Source of the DNA: Andreesenia angusta
GTDB taxonomy: Bacteria > Bacillota > Clostridia > Tissierellales > Gottschalkiaceae
DNA length: 64,000 nucleotides
Assembly (NCBI RefSeq): GCF_001855385.1
Contig: NZ_MKIE01000002.1
Span: 186,001 to 250,000 of the forward strand
Direction: 5' to 3'
Each line of letters opens with the position of its first letter. Within the stretch, counting starts at the first letter, position 1. The notes under the pieces are model-generated. The model was given only the letters and a program-made list of their open reading frames with translations. It was not told the DNA's origin and ran no database searches. This document shows positions 1 through 8,079 of this stretch, piece after piece. A program made the position numbers and the translations under genes.

Positions 1-1
1 G

Positions 2-697
2 CGGCACAACAAGAACTACACCAAGGCCAGGAAGGTCGCTTCCATACGCTCTTTCTTTAGGTATTTGCATTCCAAGCGGAGGATTATAAGCGAGAACCCA
101 GCTATAGAGCTAGAGTCTCCGAAGACAGGAACCAGGCACCCGGTCTACCTCACACTTGAGGAATCCCAGAGGCTCTTAGACTCTGTCGAGGGTAACAACA
201 GCGAAAGAGACTACGCAATACTCACCCTCTTCCTCAACTGCGGCCTCCGTCTTTCGGAGCTTGTAAGCATAGATATAGACAAGATAAAAGGCGACATACT
301 CACCGTAAGGGGAAAAGGCGACAAGGAGCGCACCATCTACTTGAACGAAGCCTGCTTAAGGGCCATAGAACTCTATATGGCAGTCCGCCCTATCGAGGAC
401 CTGAAAGACCCCAAGGCGCTATTCATAAGCAGACACAGGTCCAGGCTCAGCAACAAGACGGTTCAGCACCTAGTTAAAAAACAACTAAAAAAAGCCGGGC
501 TCGACGAAGATAAATACTCCACGCACAAGCTCAGACATACAGCTGCAACTCTTATGTACAAATACGGAAACGTAGACATCCGGGCCCTTCAGCAGATACT
601 CGGGCACGAAAATGTATCTACAACTCAAATCTACACCCACTTAGACGATGATAGGCTAAGGAAAGCAGTAAACAGTAACCCTCTATCCAAAAGATAG
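2..697 (+). CDS. Tyrosine recombinase (XerC/XerD-like), 5' end cut by window
   Basis: Site-specific tyrosine recombinase of the Xer/phage integrase family, which cuts and rejoins DNA through a 3'-phosphotyrosine. The frame is open to the left edge, so the N-terminal core-binding domain is only partly present; the first internal ATG is at 65. The catalytic domain is complete. It has Arg in GLRLSEL, Lys in GKGDKER, the HKLRHT box, the LGHENVSTTQ histidine and the nucleophile Tyr in IYTH. It is close to the size of a XerD-like chromosomal recombinase. The lexA locus nearby in many Firmicutes carries a similar gene (YneB), so this is probably a housekeeping or resident gene rather than the prophage integrase; that is inference. 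Confidence 0.93.
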   Translation, partial: RHNKNYTKARKVASIRSFFRYLHSKRRIISENPAIELESPKTGTRHPVYLTLEESQRLLDSVEGNNSERDYAILTLFLNCGLRLSELVSIDIDKIKGDILTVRGKGDKERTIYLNEACLRAIELYMAVRPIEDLKDPKALFISRHRSRLSNKTVQHLVKKQLKKAGLDEDKYSTHKLRHTAATLMYKYGNVDIRALQQILGHENVSTTQIYTHLDDDRLRKAVNSNPLSKR

Positions 698-705
698 AGG
701 GTTAC
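675..705 (+). terminator. Hairpin at the end of the recombinase gene
   Basis: Perfect 13-bp inverted repeat (GTAACCCTCTATC / GATAGAGGGTTAC) around a 5-nt loop. It overlaps the last codons and stop of the recombinase. The T-tract after it is short (ACTTTAC), so termination may be weak or may act in both directions toward the convergent gene at 725-1207. Confidence 0.6.
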
Positions 706-708
706 TTT

Positions 709-725
709 ACATAATATTATTATGT
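709..725. repeat. 17-bp palindrome, copy 1
   Basis: ACATAATATTATTATGT has perfect 8-bp arms around one central base. A second copy with the other central base (A/T swap) is at 1588-1604. Including the adjacent TTT/AAA, the two form a 20-bp inverted pair (706-725 and 1588-1607) that brackets the two small genes between them. An operator, a termination signal or a remnant of a small mobile cassette would all fit. Confidence 0.6.
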
Positions 726-1207
726 TATATGAACTTCTCACTTCCATTTAAGACCCATTTATTTTTCTTAAGGTCAAGCGATTTTATATCGTTTTCTAGA
801 CCGAAGTAGCACGGAAGCTTGAAATCTTTTCCGCCAGCTCTTTCAAAAGCCTCTGCGAACCAATTCGATACAAGCTCAATTTCCTCATGCTCTATCTCTG
901 GATGATTCGAGAAAATCTCCTGAAGGTCAAGGTCTTCGTCCACTTTGAATATTCCCGTCTTCTCCATAACCTTTTCGCTTCCGGCAAAACAGCTTTCACC
1001 GTATCCGCTGTAGACTTCCTCTCCGTTTATGTCCATGCAGTATACCATTATGTCGGTTCCATCCACTGTGTCTACAAGCACAAAATCCACGATGTCCACT
1101 TCCGGGCTGAATCTAAGCTCAAGCACCTCTTCAAGCTCTAGCTTAAGAGAAGTTCTCTTGCGTCCCAAATTATCCTCTATGTTTTTCAGATATCTTTCCT
1201 TGCTCAA
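725..1207 (-). CDS. Hypothetical protein, 160 aa
   Basis: I do not recognise this family. The product is acidic and soluble, with no membrane segment or signal peptide. The central part (about 35-75) looks like alternating beta strands ending in a Gly/Ser turn, followed by an acidic helical half and a C-terminal Trp (KKNKWVLNGS). It follows the 95-aa gene at 1221-1508 by 13 bp on the same strand, so the two are probably cotranscribed. Both lie between palindromic repeats. Confidence 0.7.
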   Translation of the reverse strand: MSKERYLKNIEDNLGRKRTSLKLELEEVLELRFSPEVDIVDFVLVDTVDGTDIMVYCMDINGEEVYSGYGESCFAGSEKVMEKTGIFKVDEDLDLQEIFSNHPEIEHEEIELVSNWFAEAFERAGGKDFKLPCYFGLENDIKSLDLKKNKWVLNGSEKFI

Positions 1208-1220
1208 AATCCTGCCCCCT

Positions 1221-1508
1221 TTAAAATTCTCCGCCTTCTATGGCCTTCACAGTAAGCCTGTCGGCTATATTGTAGTTGTCTTTTTCCACCACTATTCTTT
1301 CGAAAAAGTCGTATATGCTGTTCAGCTTTTCCTGAAGCTCCGAGTCCAGTTCGAATTCAGACATCATTTCATCGAACGCCCCCTTGTGAGCCCCCTTGTA
1401 TATGTGAATAGGCATCTGGTCGTACTCTGAAGCTGTCATGTCAAGCCTGTAGTGGCACTCTAGCCTGAACTTCTGTATATACTTCAACATCAAGTCTTTA
1501 TTAGTCAT
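1221..1508 (-). CDS. Hypothetical protein, 95 aa
   Basis: Small, soluble, mostly helical and acidic protein with no family I can name. It begins MTNKDLMLKYIQKFRLECHY and has a good ribosome site (AGGAGAGGA) just upstream. First gene of a likely two-gene unit with 725-1207. No membrane or secretion signal is visible. Confidence 0.65.
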   Translation of the reverse strand: MTNKDLMLKYIQKFRLECHYRLDMTASEYDQMPIHIYKGAHKGAFDEMMSEFELDSELQEKLNSIYDFFERIVVEKDNYNIADRLTVKAIEGGEF

Positions 1509-1587
1509 TTTATCCTCTCCTTGTAATAGTCTTAATTATAATGTAGCAAATAACGCTTATATTTTCAATATAAACAATACACAATGC

Positions 1588-1604
1588 ACATAATAATATT
1601 ATGT
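1588..1604. repeat. 17-bp palindrome, copy 2
   Basis: ACATAATAATATTATGT, the same element as at 709-725 with the central base changed. It lies about 80 bp upstream of the 1221-1508 gene and downstream of the EF-G-like gene, so it could be an operator for the small operon or part of a transcript end. Confidence 0.6.
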
Positions 1605-1623
1605 AAACTTAACTTTTCAAGCA

Positions 1624-1647
1624 GAGCTGGTCCAATAAGACCAGCTC
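1624..1647 (-). terminator. Hairpin downstream of the EF-G-like gene
   Basis: GAGCTGGTC / GACCAGCTC 9-bp stem with a 6-nt loop, starting about 10 bp beyond the stop codon at 1656. There is no clear T-run after it on the minus strand, so it is a weak or non-canonical terminator. Confidence 0.45.
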
Positions 1648-1655
1648 CGTTCATT

Positions 1656-3635
1656 TTACTTTTTAGCACTCATTATTTCTTCAGCCATCTTTTCAGGAAC
1701 TTCTTGGTACCTCAGATGGGACATCTCTAAATGACCTCTTCCATTTGCAAGTGTTCTCAGGTCTATGGAGTACTCCACGGCTTCTGACTGTGGTATTTCG
1801 GCCAGTATAAGCTGCAGCTTGCTGTCCTCAATAGGTTCTATTCCAAGCACCTGCCCTCTCTTTTTGCTCACATCGCCCATTACATCACCGGTTGAATCCT
1901 CTGGAACGTAGAGTTTTACAGACATCACAGGCTCTAATAGCTTAGCTCCAGCTTCTTTCAAGGCCTCTTTAAACGCCTGGTTGGCCGCAAGCCTGAAAGC
2001 CATTTCAGATGAGTCCACATTGTGGTAAGATCCATCGTAGAGCTTGGCCTTTATATTTATAACAGGATATCCTCCCAGCACTCCATTCCCCATAGAGTCT
2101 ATAACACCCTGCTCTACAGATGGGATGTACTGTTTAGGGATGGCTCCGCCAGTTATCTCCGCTTCAAACTCAAACTGCTTGTCGGAAGGACCGAATATCA
2201 TCTTTACATCCCCGTACTGCCCATGCCCTCCTGACTGCTTCTTATGCTTGTAGTGGATGTCTGCCGAGCCCGATATAGTCTCTTTGTACGGTATATCTAG
2301 CTTCTTCCTGCTTACGCTTATTCCGAACTGCTCTGAAAGTTTCTTTACGACAGAGTCAAGGTGCATCTCGCCTTGAACTCCTAGTACAAGCTGTCCTGTT
2401 TCGCTGCTTCTCTCCCAGGAAAGTGAAGGATTTTCTTCTGAAAGCCTTCTAAGCCCTTCGCTGATCTTGTCCTCGTCAAACTGAGATTTTGGCTCTATAG
2501 CCGCGAATAGCTGGGCCTTAGGAAATTCAAGCTTAGAAACCGGCTGAGCGTTCTTATCTGATGATATAGTGTCTCCAGTCTTCAGCGAGTCGCATTTCAC
2601 CAGTGCAACTATATCACCTTCTCCCGCTCCCTCTATGTCTGAAAGAACATCTTGCGCATAAGTCATGACGCTTCCGCATTTCTCTTTATCACCTGTCCTT
2701 GCATTGTAGAATTCAGACCCCTTGGATAACTCGCCACTTTCGATCTTCACAAGCGATATTTTCTCCTGGAACTTGTCTGAATAAGTCTTGAAAACGTGTC
2801 CGCTGAATACGTCGCTTCCAGAAGAGACGCTCTCGACAGGTGACGGGAAGTAGTCCTTGGCAAGCCACATAAGCGTATGCACTCCGATATTCTTAAGAGA
2901 CGCGCCGCAGAGCACAGGTATTACCTCGCCAGATATGACTGCATTCCGAAGACCCATGTGTACCTCGTCTCTGCTGAAGCTCTCTCCAGAAAAGTACTTT
3001 TCAAGCAGCGACTCGTCTGTTTCCGCCACAGACTCCATCAGCATCTCTTTTACGCTACTTATCTCATCGCCCATGTCGGCTGGAACCTCAACGGTGTAGC
3101 ATCTACCTTCAGTAGGGTTGTACTCCCTCGCAAAGTCCTCCACCACATTGACATATCCCTTGAACTCTTCTTCACTGCCTATAGGCACGTGGAAAGGAGC
3201 TATCTTCTTGCCGTACCTCTCTCTAAGCTGGGAGAGAATCTTGTAGTAGTCGGCCTTCTCTGAGTCTATCTTGTTTACGAATATTATCTTAGGTATATTG
3301 TACTTATCTGTAAGCTCTAGGGCCCTGTCTGTTCCAGCCTCTATCTCGGAAGTCCCATCTACTATAACCACAGCTCCCGAAGACACCGACACTCCTGCCA
3401 TGGCCTCCCCGTAGAAGTCAAGGTATCCCGGAGTATCTATGAAATTGTATTTGTGGTCCTTCCACTCCACAGAAAAGAGATTTATATCTGAAGTTATACT
3501 CGGAACGTTTTCCATATTCAGCTTTCCGCCTTTTCCTGAATTGTACAGTATCGCCTGGCAAAGCCTGCTCTTTCCTGATCCGCTGTGTCCGAGTAACGCT
3601 ATATTTCTAATTTCACTGCTTTCGTATTTTCTCAT
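1656..3635 (-). CDS. EF-G-like translational GTPase
   Basis: Paralogue of elongation factor G (659 aa; true EF-G is near 690). The N-terminal GTP-binding domain shows P-loop GHSGSGKS (about 16-23), G3 DTPGYLDF (about 67-74) and G4 NKID. It is followed by EF-G domains II to V, including a domain IV stretch with GGHGQYGDVK and a C-terminal GRGHLEMSH segment. The usual switch-I RGITI motif is replaced by VPSITSD, typical of the EF-G2-like subfamily rather than the essential fusA. It probably acts on ribosomes as an accessory or recycling factor; its exact role is not known from sequence. It stands alone on the minus strand, with a GGGG-rich ribosome site before the ATG. Confidence 0.9.
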   Translation of the reverse strand: MRKYESSEIRNIALLGHSGSGKSRLCQAILYNSGKGGKLNMENVPSITSDINLFSVEWKDHKYNFIDTPGYLDFYGEAMAGVSVSSGAVVIVDGTSEIEAGTDRALELTDKYNIPKIIFVNKIDSEKADYYKILSQLRERYGKKIAPFHVPIGSEEEFKGYVNVVEDFAREYNPTEGRCYTVEVPADMGDEISSVKEMLMESVAETDESLLEKYFSGESFSRDEVHMGLRNAVISGEVIPVLCGASLKNIGVHTLMWLAKDYFPSPVESVSSGSDVFSGHVFKTYSDKFQEKISLVKIESGELSKGSEFYNARTGDKEKCGSVMTYAQDVLSDIEGAGEGDIVALVKCDSLKTGDTISSDKNAQPVSKLEFPKAQLFAAIEPKSQFDEDKISEGLRRLSEENPSLSWERSSETGQLVLGVQGEMHLDSVVKKLSEQFGISVSRKKLDIPYKETISGSADIHYKHKKQSGGHGQYGDVKMIFGPSDKQFEFEAEITGGAIPKQYIPSVEQGVIDSMGNGVLGGYPVINIKAKLYDGSYHNVDSSEMAFRLAANQAFKEALKEAGAKLLEPVMSVKLYVPEDSTGDVMGDVSKKRGQVLGIEPIEDSKLQLILAEIPQSEAVEYSIDLRTLANGRGHLEMSHLRYQEVPEKMAEEIMSAKK

Positions 3636-3800
3636 CGTTTTGCCCCCTTGTAAGTGTTTAATACCTTTTTACCCACTAAAATTATGTAAAAACATCTCTC
3701 TCGAAAGTTTATAGCTCTGTATAGAGTTGATTTTTTAGACTAAAACCATTATAATTGTAGAAACGCAATACAGTTATTTTATGAAACGGGGGGTATAATT

Positions 3801-4826
3801 ATGAGTTTTAAGTATATCAATAGAGTTCCTACACCAGAAGAGATTAAAGAAGCCACTCCTCTAAGTGAAAGTCTGCTTAAGGTGAAAGCCGAAAGAGACA
3901 AGATGATAAGAGACGTGTTCGAAGGCAAGAGCGACAAGTTTTTGCTTATAATAGGGCCTTGCTCTGCCGATAGAGAAGACGCGCTTTATGACTATGTCAC
4001 AAGGCTTGCAAAGCTTCAAGAAGAGGTTAAAGACAAGATTATAATGGTTCCACGTATATACACAAACAAGCCTAGAACTACAGGCGAGGGATACAAGGGC
4101 ATGATGCACCAGCCTAATCTCTCTGAAAAGCCGAATATCTCAGAGGGAATAAAGTCAATAAGGAGACTTCATATAAAGGCCATCCAGGAGTCTGGCCTTA
4201 CAGCTGCCGACGAGATGCTCTACTCGGAGAACTATCCGTATGTAGAGGACCTGCTTTCTTACGTGGCCATAGGAGCTAGATCTGTAGAGAACCAGCAGCA
4301 CAGGCTGACTGTAAGCGGAATGGATATACCGGGCGGAATGAAAAACCCTACTAGTGGCGACATCTCTGTTATGTTCAACTCCATAAAAGCGGCTCACATA
4401 TCTCATACTTTCATCTACAATGGATGTGAGGTTGAGACTTCAGGAAATCCTCTAGCTCACGGAATCCTGAGAGGCTCTGTAAACCGCCATGGAGACTGCA
4501 TACCTAATTACCACTACGAAGACCTTTCAGCAGTTGCAGAAGAGTATGCCAAGAGAGGCTATGTAAACCCAGCTATAATAGTGGATACAAACCACTCCAA
4601 CTCCATGAAGAAGTACTCGGAGCAGCCTAGGATTGCAAAAGAGGTCATCTTCAGCAAAAACTACTCTAAAGACCTCAAGTCGCTTATAAAGGGACTTATG
4701 ATAGAGAGCTATTTAGAAGAGGGTAGACAGGAGAACCAGGACATATACGGAAAGTCCATAACTGACCCTTGCCTAGGGTGGAAAGACTCAGAGAGACTCG
4801 TATACGATATAGCGGAGTCCCTGTAG
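3801..4826 (+). CDS. 3-deoxy-7-phosphoheptulonate (DAHP) synthase, AroFGH type
   Basis: First enzyme of the shikimate pathway: phosphoenolpyruvate plus erythrose-4-phosphate give DAHP. The 341-aa length fits the class I-alpha family of E. coli AroG/F/H. Visible family motifs are IIGPCSADRE (about 51-60), the PRIYTNKPRTTG substrate loop (about 84-95), GARSVENQQHR, DIPGGMKNPTSGD, DTNHSNSMKK and the late IESYLEEGRQ. These include the conserved Cys, His, Glu and Asp metal-site positions. The start follows a GGGGGG ribosome site. It is a single-gene unit; the shared downstream hairpin separates it from convergent lexA. Confidence 0.95.
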   Translation: MSFKYINRVPTPEEIKEATPLSESLLKVKAERDKMIRDVFEGKSDKFLLIIGPCSADREDALYDYVTRLAKLQEEVKDKIIMVPRIYTNKPRTTGEGYKGMMHQPNLSEKPNISEGIKSIRRLHIKAIQESGLTAADEMLYSENYPYVEDLLSYVAIGARSVENQQHRLTVSGMDIPGGMKNPTSGDISVMFNSIKAAHISHTFIYNGCEVETSGNPLAHGILRGSVNRHGDCIPNYHYEDLSAVAEEYAKRGYVNPAIIVDTNHSNSMKKYSEQPRIAKEVIFSKNYSKDLKSLIKGLMIESYLEEGRQENQDIYGKSITDPCLGWKDSERLVYDIAESL

Positions 4827-4856
4827 TCTAAAGCACCAAATCAAGCGAATAGCTAT

Positions 4857-4900
4857 AAAACACAAAGAGACAGGGAAATTAACCTGTCTCTTTGTGTTTT
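4857..4900. terminator. Bidirectional terminator between DAHP synthase and lexA
   Basis: An 18-bp perfect stem (AAAACACAAAGAGACAGG and its complement) around an 8-nt loop, A-rich on the left and T-rich on the right. It can therefore work as a rho-independent terminator for both converging genes. Its right end overlaps the lexA stop region. Confidence 0.9.
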
Positions 4901-5516
4901 ATATTTTTCTGAAAAGTCCAACCACTTTCCCGACTATAGTGACTTCTTTTGCCAGTATCGGGGCCATGTAGTCATTTTCAGGCTGAAGCCTTATATGGTC
5001 TTTCTCTTTGAAAAACCTTTTTACGGTGGCTTCGCTGCCTAAGAGCGCTACAACTATGTCTCCACTTTCGGCTGAGCTCTGGTGCTTCACAAGTATAAAG
5101 TCCTTGTCGTATATGCCGGCATTTATCATGCTGTCACCTTTGACCTTCAGCATAAAAGACTCTCCTTTAGGTACAAAGTCCACTGGCATAGGGAATACAT
5201 CCTCTATATTTTCCGTGGCCAGCAGCGGCTCTCCTGCTGCCACCCTTCCAAGCACCGGTATGTCGATAGTCTCTTTCTTGTAGACAAAGCCTTCGTTTCC
5301 AGAGTCCATCACCTCTATGGTGCGAGGCTTAGAGGCATCTCTCTTTATATATCCCAATCCCTCCAGTTTCTCCAGATGAGAGTGAACTGTAGAGGTGGAC
5401 TTTAGCCCAACCGCCACACATATCTCTCTTACAGAAGGTGGATAGCCCTTCTTGGATATCTCGCTCTTTATAAATTCAAGTATTGCGCTCTGCTTTGCAG
5501 AGAGGTCATCATACAT
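4899..5516 (-). CDS. lexA: LexA SOS repressor
   Basis: Repressor of the DNA-damage (SOS) regulon, inactivated by RecA-stimulated self-cleavage. Residues 1-65 are the winged helix domain. The cleavage site Ala94-Gly95 lies in VAAGEP. The catalytic dyad is Ser129 (GDSM) and Lys166 (ATVKRF). The 205-aa length is normal. It is the last gene of the mutS-mutL-miaA-hfq-ynbB-lexA run but has its own LexA box 60 bp upstream, so autoregulation is likely. Confidence 0.97.
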   Translation of the reverse strand: MYDDLSAKQSAILEFIKSEISKKGYPPSVREICVAVGLKSTSTVHSHLEKLEGLGYIKRDASKPRTIEVMDSGNEGFVYKKETIDIPVLGRVAAGEPLLATENIEDVFPMPVDFVPKGESFMLKVKGDSMINAGIYDKDFILVKHQSSAESGDIVVALLGSEATVKRFFKEKDHIRLQPENDYMAPILAKEVTIVGKVVGLFRKI

Positions 5517-5575
5517 AGTAAACCCTCCTATTCACGGATCGTTTTAACAATTATACCACAGAGAAACCTCCACAT

Positions 5576-5588
5576 CAAACATATGTTC
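5576..5588 (-). promoter_or_regulatory. LexA/DinR box upstream of lexA
   Basis: On the minus strand GAACATATGTTTG matches the Firmicutes SOS box core GAACRNRYGTTYG. It lies about 60 bp before the lexA start and touches the stop codon of the upstream gene, suggesting an autoregulated internal promoter. Confidence 0.8.
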
Positions 5589-6886
5589 TAGTCTAGCTCC
5601 ACCAGATTGTTTACATAGAGATTGTTCAGACTCTTCATTATGCCGAGTTTGCAGTGCTCGTAGGTAAGTCCCCCCTGGTAGTAGGCGTAGAAAGGCTCTC
5701 TTACAGGCCCGTCGGCGCTCAGCTCTATAGAGGAACCCTGCACAAACGCTCCTGCAGCCATTATGACCTCAGACTCGTAGCCAGGCATCTCCCCTGGTAT
5801 AGGTGCGAAGTAGGAGTCCACAGGCGAGGCCGACTGTATCCCTTGACAGAACTTTACAAGCCTCTCCTCAGACCTGAACTCTATCCCCTGGATTATGTCG
5901 CTTCTCTTGTCTCCAAGCTTCGGAACAGTCTTGAATCCCAGTGATTCATATATAGAGGCCAAGAGAAGAGAGCCTTTAAGGGACTCAGTGACTATATGTG
6001 GAGCCAAGAAAAGCCCCTGAAGCACATTTCTGGTCATTCCGAAAGTGAGCCCGCATTCCTTCCCTATTCCAGGGGCTGTGGCCCTGTTGGCCACATACTC
6101 TATCAGCTCGGAAGTTCCAACTATATATCCTCCCGTGAGGGCTAGGCCTCCTCCTGGGTTCTTTATAAGAGACCCTGCCATTATATCTGCGCCGTGTTCG
6201 CTGGGCTCGGTGATCTCCATAAACTCACCGTAGCAATTGTCCACCATGCAGATTATATCTGGATTTATGGATTTAACCACAGCCATAGCCTCCGCAAGTT
6301 CCTCTACGGTAAAGGCATTCCTGTCGCTGTAGCCTGTAGACCTCTGAAGAGCCACCATCTTGGTGTCGCTTGAAACAAACTCCGGTATCCTCTTTAGGTC
6401 TATCTTCTTTTTCTCTGTAAGCTCCAGCTCCTTGTACTTCACCCCATAGTCTATAAGGGTCCCCTTCATGCCGCCTTTCGACCCTATCACTTTTTGGAGA
6501 GTGTCGTATGGGGCTCCCGTTATGTAGACAAGCTCATCTCCCGGAAACAGTATCCCTGAAAGCACCAGGTTTATGGCATGCGTGCCCGAAGCTATAGTGG
6601 GCCTCACAAGGGCATCTTCTGTCCTAAATATATTGGAGTAGACTTCCTCCACCTTCTCTCTGCCCACGTCGTCATAGCCATATCCTGTTGTCCATGAAAA
6701 GTGTGTGGAGTTCAGCTTGGCTCGCTGCATTCCCTCTATCACCTTGTATTGGTTGAACTCCTTTAGAGAGTCTATTTCCTTGAAAAACTTGCTCTCCACT
6801 ATCTCTTGATGCTTCAGCACATATTCCACAACCGATTGATCTATGTCGAAGCCTTCGCTTAGTATTTTAGCTGTATCATTTATCAT
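5588..6886 (-). CDS. ynbB: PLP-dependent YnbB family protein (methionine gamma-lyase-like)
   Basis: Member of the aminotransferase-fold Cys/Met metabolism family, often annotated 'aluminium resistance' or 'methionine gamma-lyase family' (432 aa). It shows the PLP pocket motif SGTHAINL (about 104-111), MVDNCYGEF with the cofactor Asp (about 214-222), and the Schiff-base Lys in GSLIKNPGGG (about 236-245). The substrate is not established for this family. Its place between hfq and lexA is the same as in Bacillus, so the order supports orthology. It starts 20 bp after the hfq stop. Confidence 0.9.
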   Translation of the reverse strand: MINDTAKILSEGFDIDQSVVEYVLKHQEIVESKFFKEIDSLKEFNQYKVIEGMQRAKLNSTHFSWTTGYGYDDVGREKVEEVYSNIFRTEDALVRPTIASGTHAINLVLSGILFPGDELVYITGAPYDTLQKVIGSKGGMKGTLIDYGVKYKELELTEKKKIDLKRIPEFVSSDTKMVALQRSTGYSDRNAFTVEELAEAMAVVKSINPDIICMVDNCYGEFMEITEPSEHGADIMAGSLIKNPGGGLALTGGYIVGTSELIEYVANRATAPGIGKECGLTFGMTRNVLQGLFLAPHIVTESLKGSLLLASIYESLGFKTVPKLGDKRSDIIQGIEFRSEERLVKFCQGIQSASPVDSYFAPIPGEMPGYESEVIMAAGAFVQGSSIELSADGPVREPFYAYYQGGLTYEHCKLGIMKSLNNLYVNNLVELD

Positions 6887-6905
6887 TTAAATTGCTGCCA
6901 CCTTC

Positions 6906-7124
6906 CTATATAAATTCCACCGGGGAACTTGGATGTATTGTGAGAATCGCATGCTTGTAGACTATCTGTTGCTTGCCTTCGTTTTCCAGAAGTATTACAT
7001 AGCTGTCGAAACCCTTCACATTCCCTTTAAGCTGATATCCATTAGAGAGATATACCGTTATAGGTGTATTCTCTTTTCTAACCTTGTTTAAAAAAGCATC
7101 TTGAAGATTTATAGACTGTTTCAT
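6906..7124 (-). CDS. hfq: RNA chaperone Hfq
   Basis: 72-aa Sm-like RNA-binding protein that forms a hexameric ring and helps small RNAs pair with mRNAs. It has the Sm1 motif [20 protein letters not shown] and the Hfq-type Sm2 motif [11 protein letters not shown]-terminal [13 protein letters not shown] is typical. It lies 2 bp downstream of miaA and is surely cotranscribed with it. Confidence 0.97.
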   Translation of the reverse strand: MKQSINLQDAFLNKVRKENTPITVYLSNGYQLKGNVKGFDSYVILLENEGKQQIVYKHAILTIHPSSPVEFI

Positions 7125-7126
7125 TT

Positions 7127-8068
7127 TTAGCCCTCCCGCAGTTTTTTGTCGCAGATAGATATGGCTTCCCTTTTAAGTTCCTCTAGAGATTCGTAATCGT
7201 CTACCTGCATCCACACTATCCTCTTGTCGCGCCTAAACCAGGTCAGCTGGCGTTTGGCAAATCTCCTTGAGTTTCTCTTTAAAATCTCCACCATCTCGTC
7301 GTAGGTAGTAACTCCTCTTAGATATTCTACGACCTCCTTGTAGCCTATGGCCTTCATAGAGGTCATATCTGAATTATACCCATTTTCAAGCAGAGACTTC
7401 ACCTCTTCCACAAGGCCATTTTCAAGCATTATATCGACCCTCTCGTTTATCCTCTCGTAGAGATGGCTTCTCTCCATATCTAGCCCTATAAACACTAGGT
7501 TGAACTCGTCGTTTTCTTCCCTGAAATTGGTATAGCTTTTAGACATAGGCTCCCCGGTGAGCTCGTACACCTCTAGCGCCCTGACTATGCGCTTTGTATC
7601 ATTTAGATTCAGTCTTTCGGCGGTCTCAGGGTCCACCTCTTTGAGCTTTTCGTATATATATTCATTTCCGAACTCTTCGGCGCAGTCCATGTACTTCTTT
7701 CTGACCTCCATGTCGGAGCCAGAGTCTGCGAAGTCCAGCTTGTATACTATGGAGTTCACATAGAGCCCCGTTCCTCCTACTATAAGCGGTAGCTTCTCCC
7801 TTGAGTATACATCTCCCAAGCAGGCGTAAGTCATCTCCTTGAAATCTGAGACTGAAAACTCCTCGTCCGGAGCCACTACGTCCAGCAGATAGTGCGGAAT
7901 GCTTTTCATCTCGTCAGCTTTTATCTTGGCAGTCCCTATGTCCATGCCTCTGTATATCTGCATTGAATCGGCAGAGATGATTTCTCCGCCGTAATGCTCC
8001 GCCAGCTCCACAGAAAGGGAAGTTTTTCCCACAGCCGTTGGACCCACTATCACCAATAAATTTTTCAA
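7127..8068 (-). CDS. miaA: tRNA dimethylallyltransferase MiaA
   Basis: Transfers a dimethylallyl group to A37 of tRNAs that read UNN codons; MiaB (41056-42474) later methylthiolates this base. 313 aa. P-loop [11 protein letters not shown] (about 8-18), [22 protein letters not shown] and the C-terminal RQLTWFRRD box are all present. It sits 11 bp after mutL and 2 bp before hfq, the standard Firmicutes arrangement. Confidence 0.97.
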   Translation of the reverse strand: MKNLLVIVGPTAVGKTSLSVELAEHYGGEIISADSMQIYRGMDIGTAKIKADEMKSIPHYLLDVVAPDEEFSVSDFKEMTYACLGDVYSREKLPLIVGGTGLYVNSIVYKLDFADSGSDMEVRKKYMDCAEEFGNEYIYEKLKEVDPETAERLNLNDTKRIVRALEVYELTGEPMSKSYTNFREENDEFNLVFIGLDMERSHLYERINERVDIMLENGLVEEVKSLLENGYNSDMTSMKAIGYKEVVEYLRGVTTYDEMVEILKRNSRRFAKRQLTWFRRDKRIVWMQVDDYESLEELKREAISICDKKLREG

Positions 8069-8079
8069 ACAAATACCTC

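Noticed and set aside
706-1607. Insertion sequence between the 20-bp inverted repeats.
   Set aside because: Neither gene inside looks like a transposase, and no target-site duplication was seen. Kept only as a repeat and a low-level finding.
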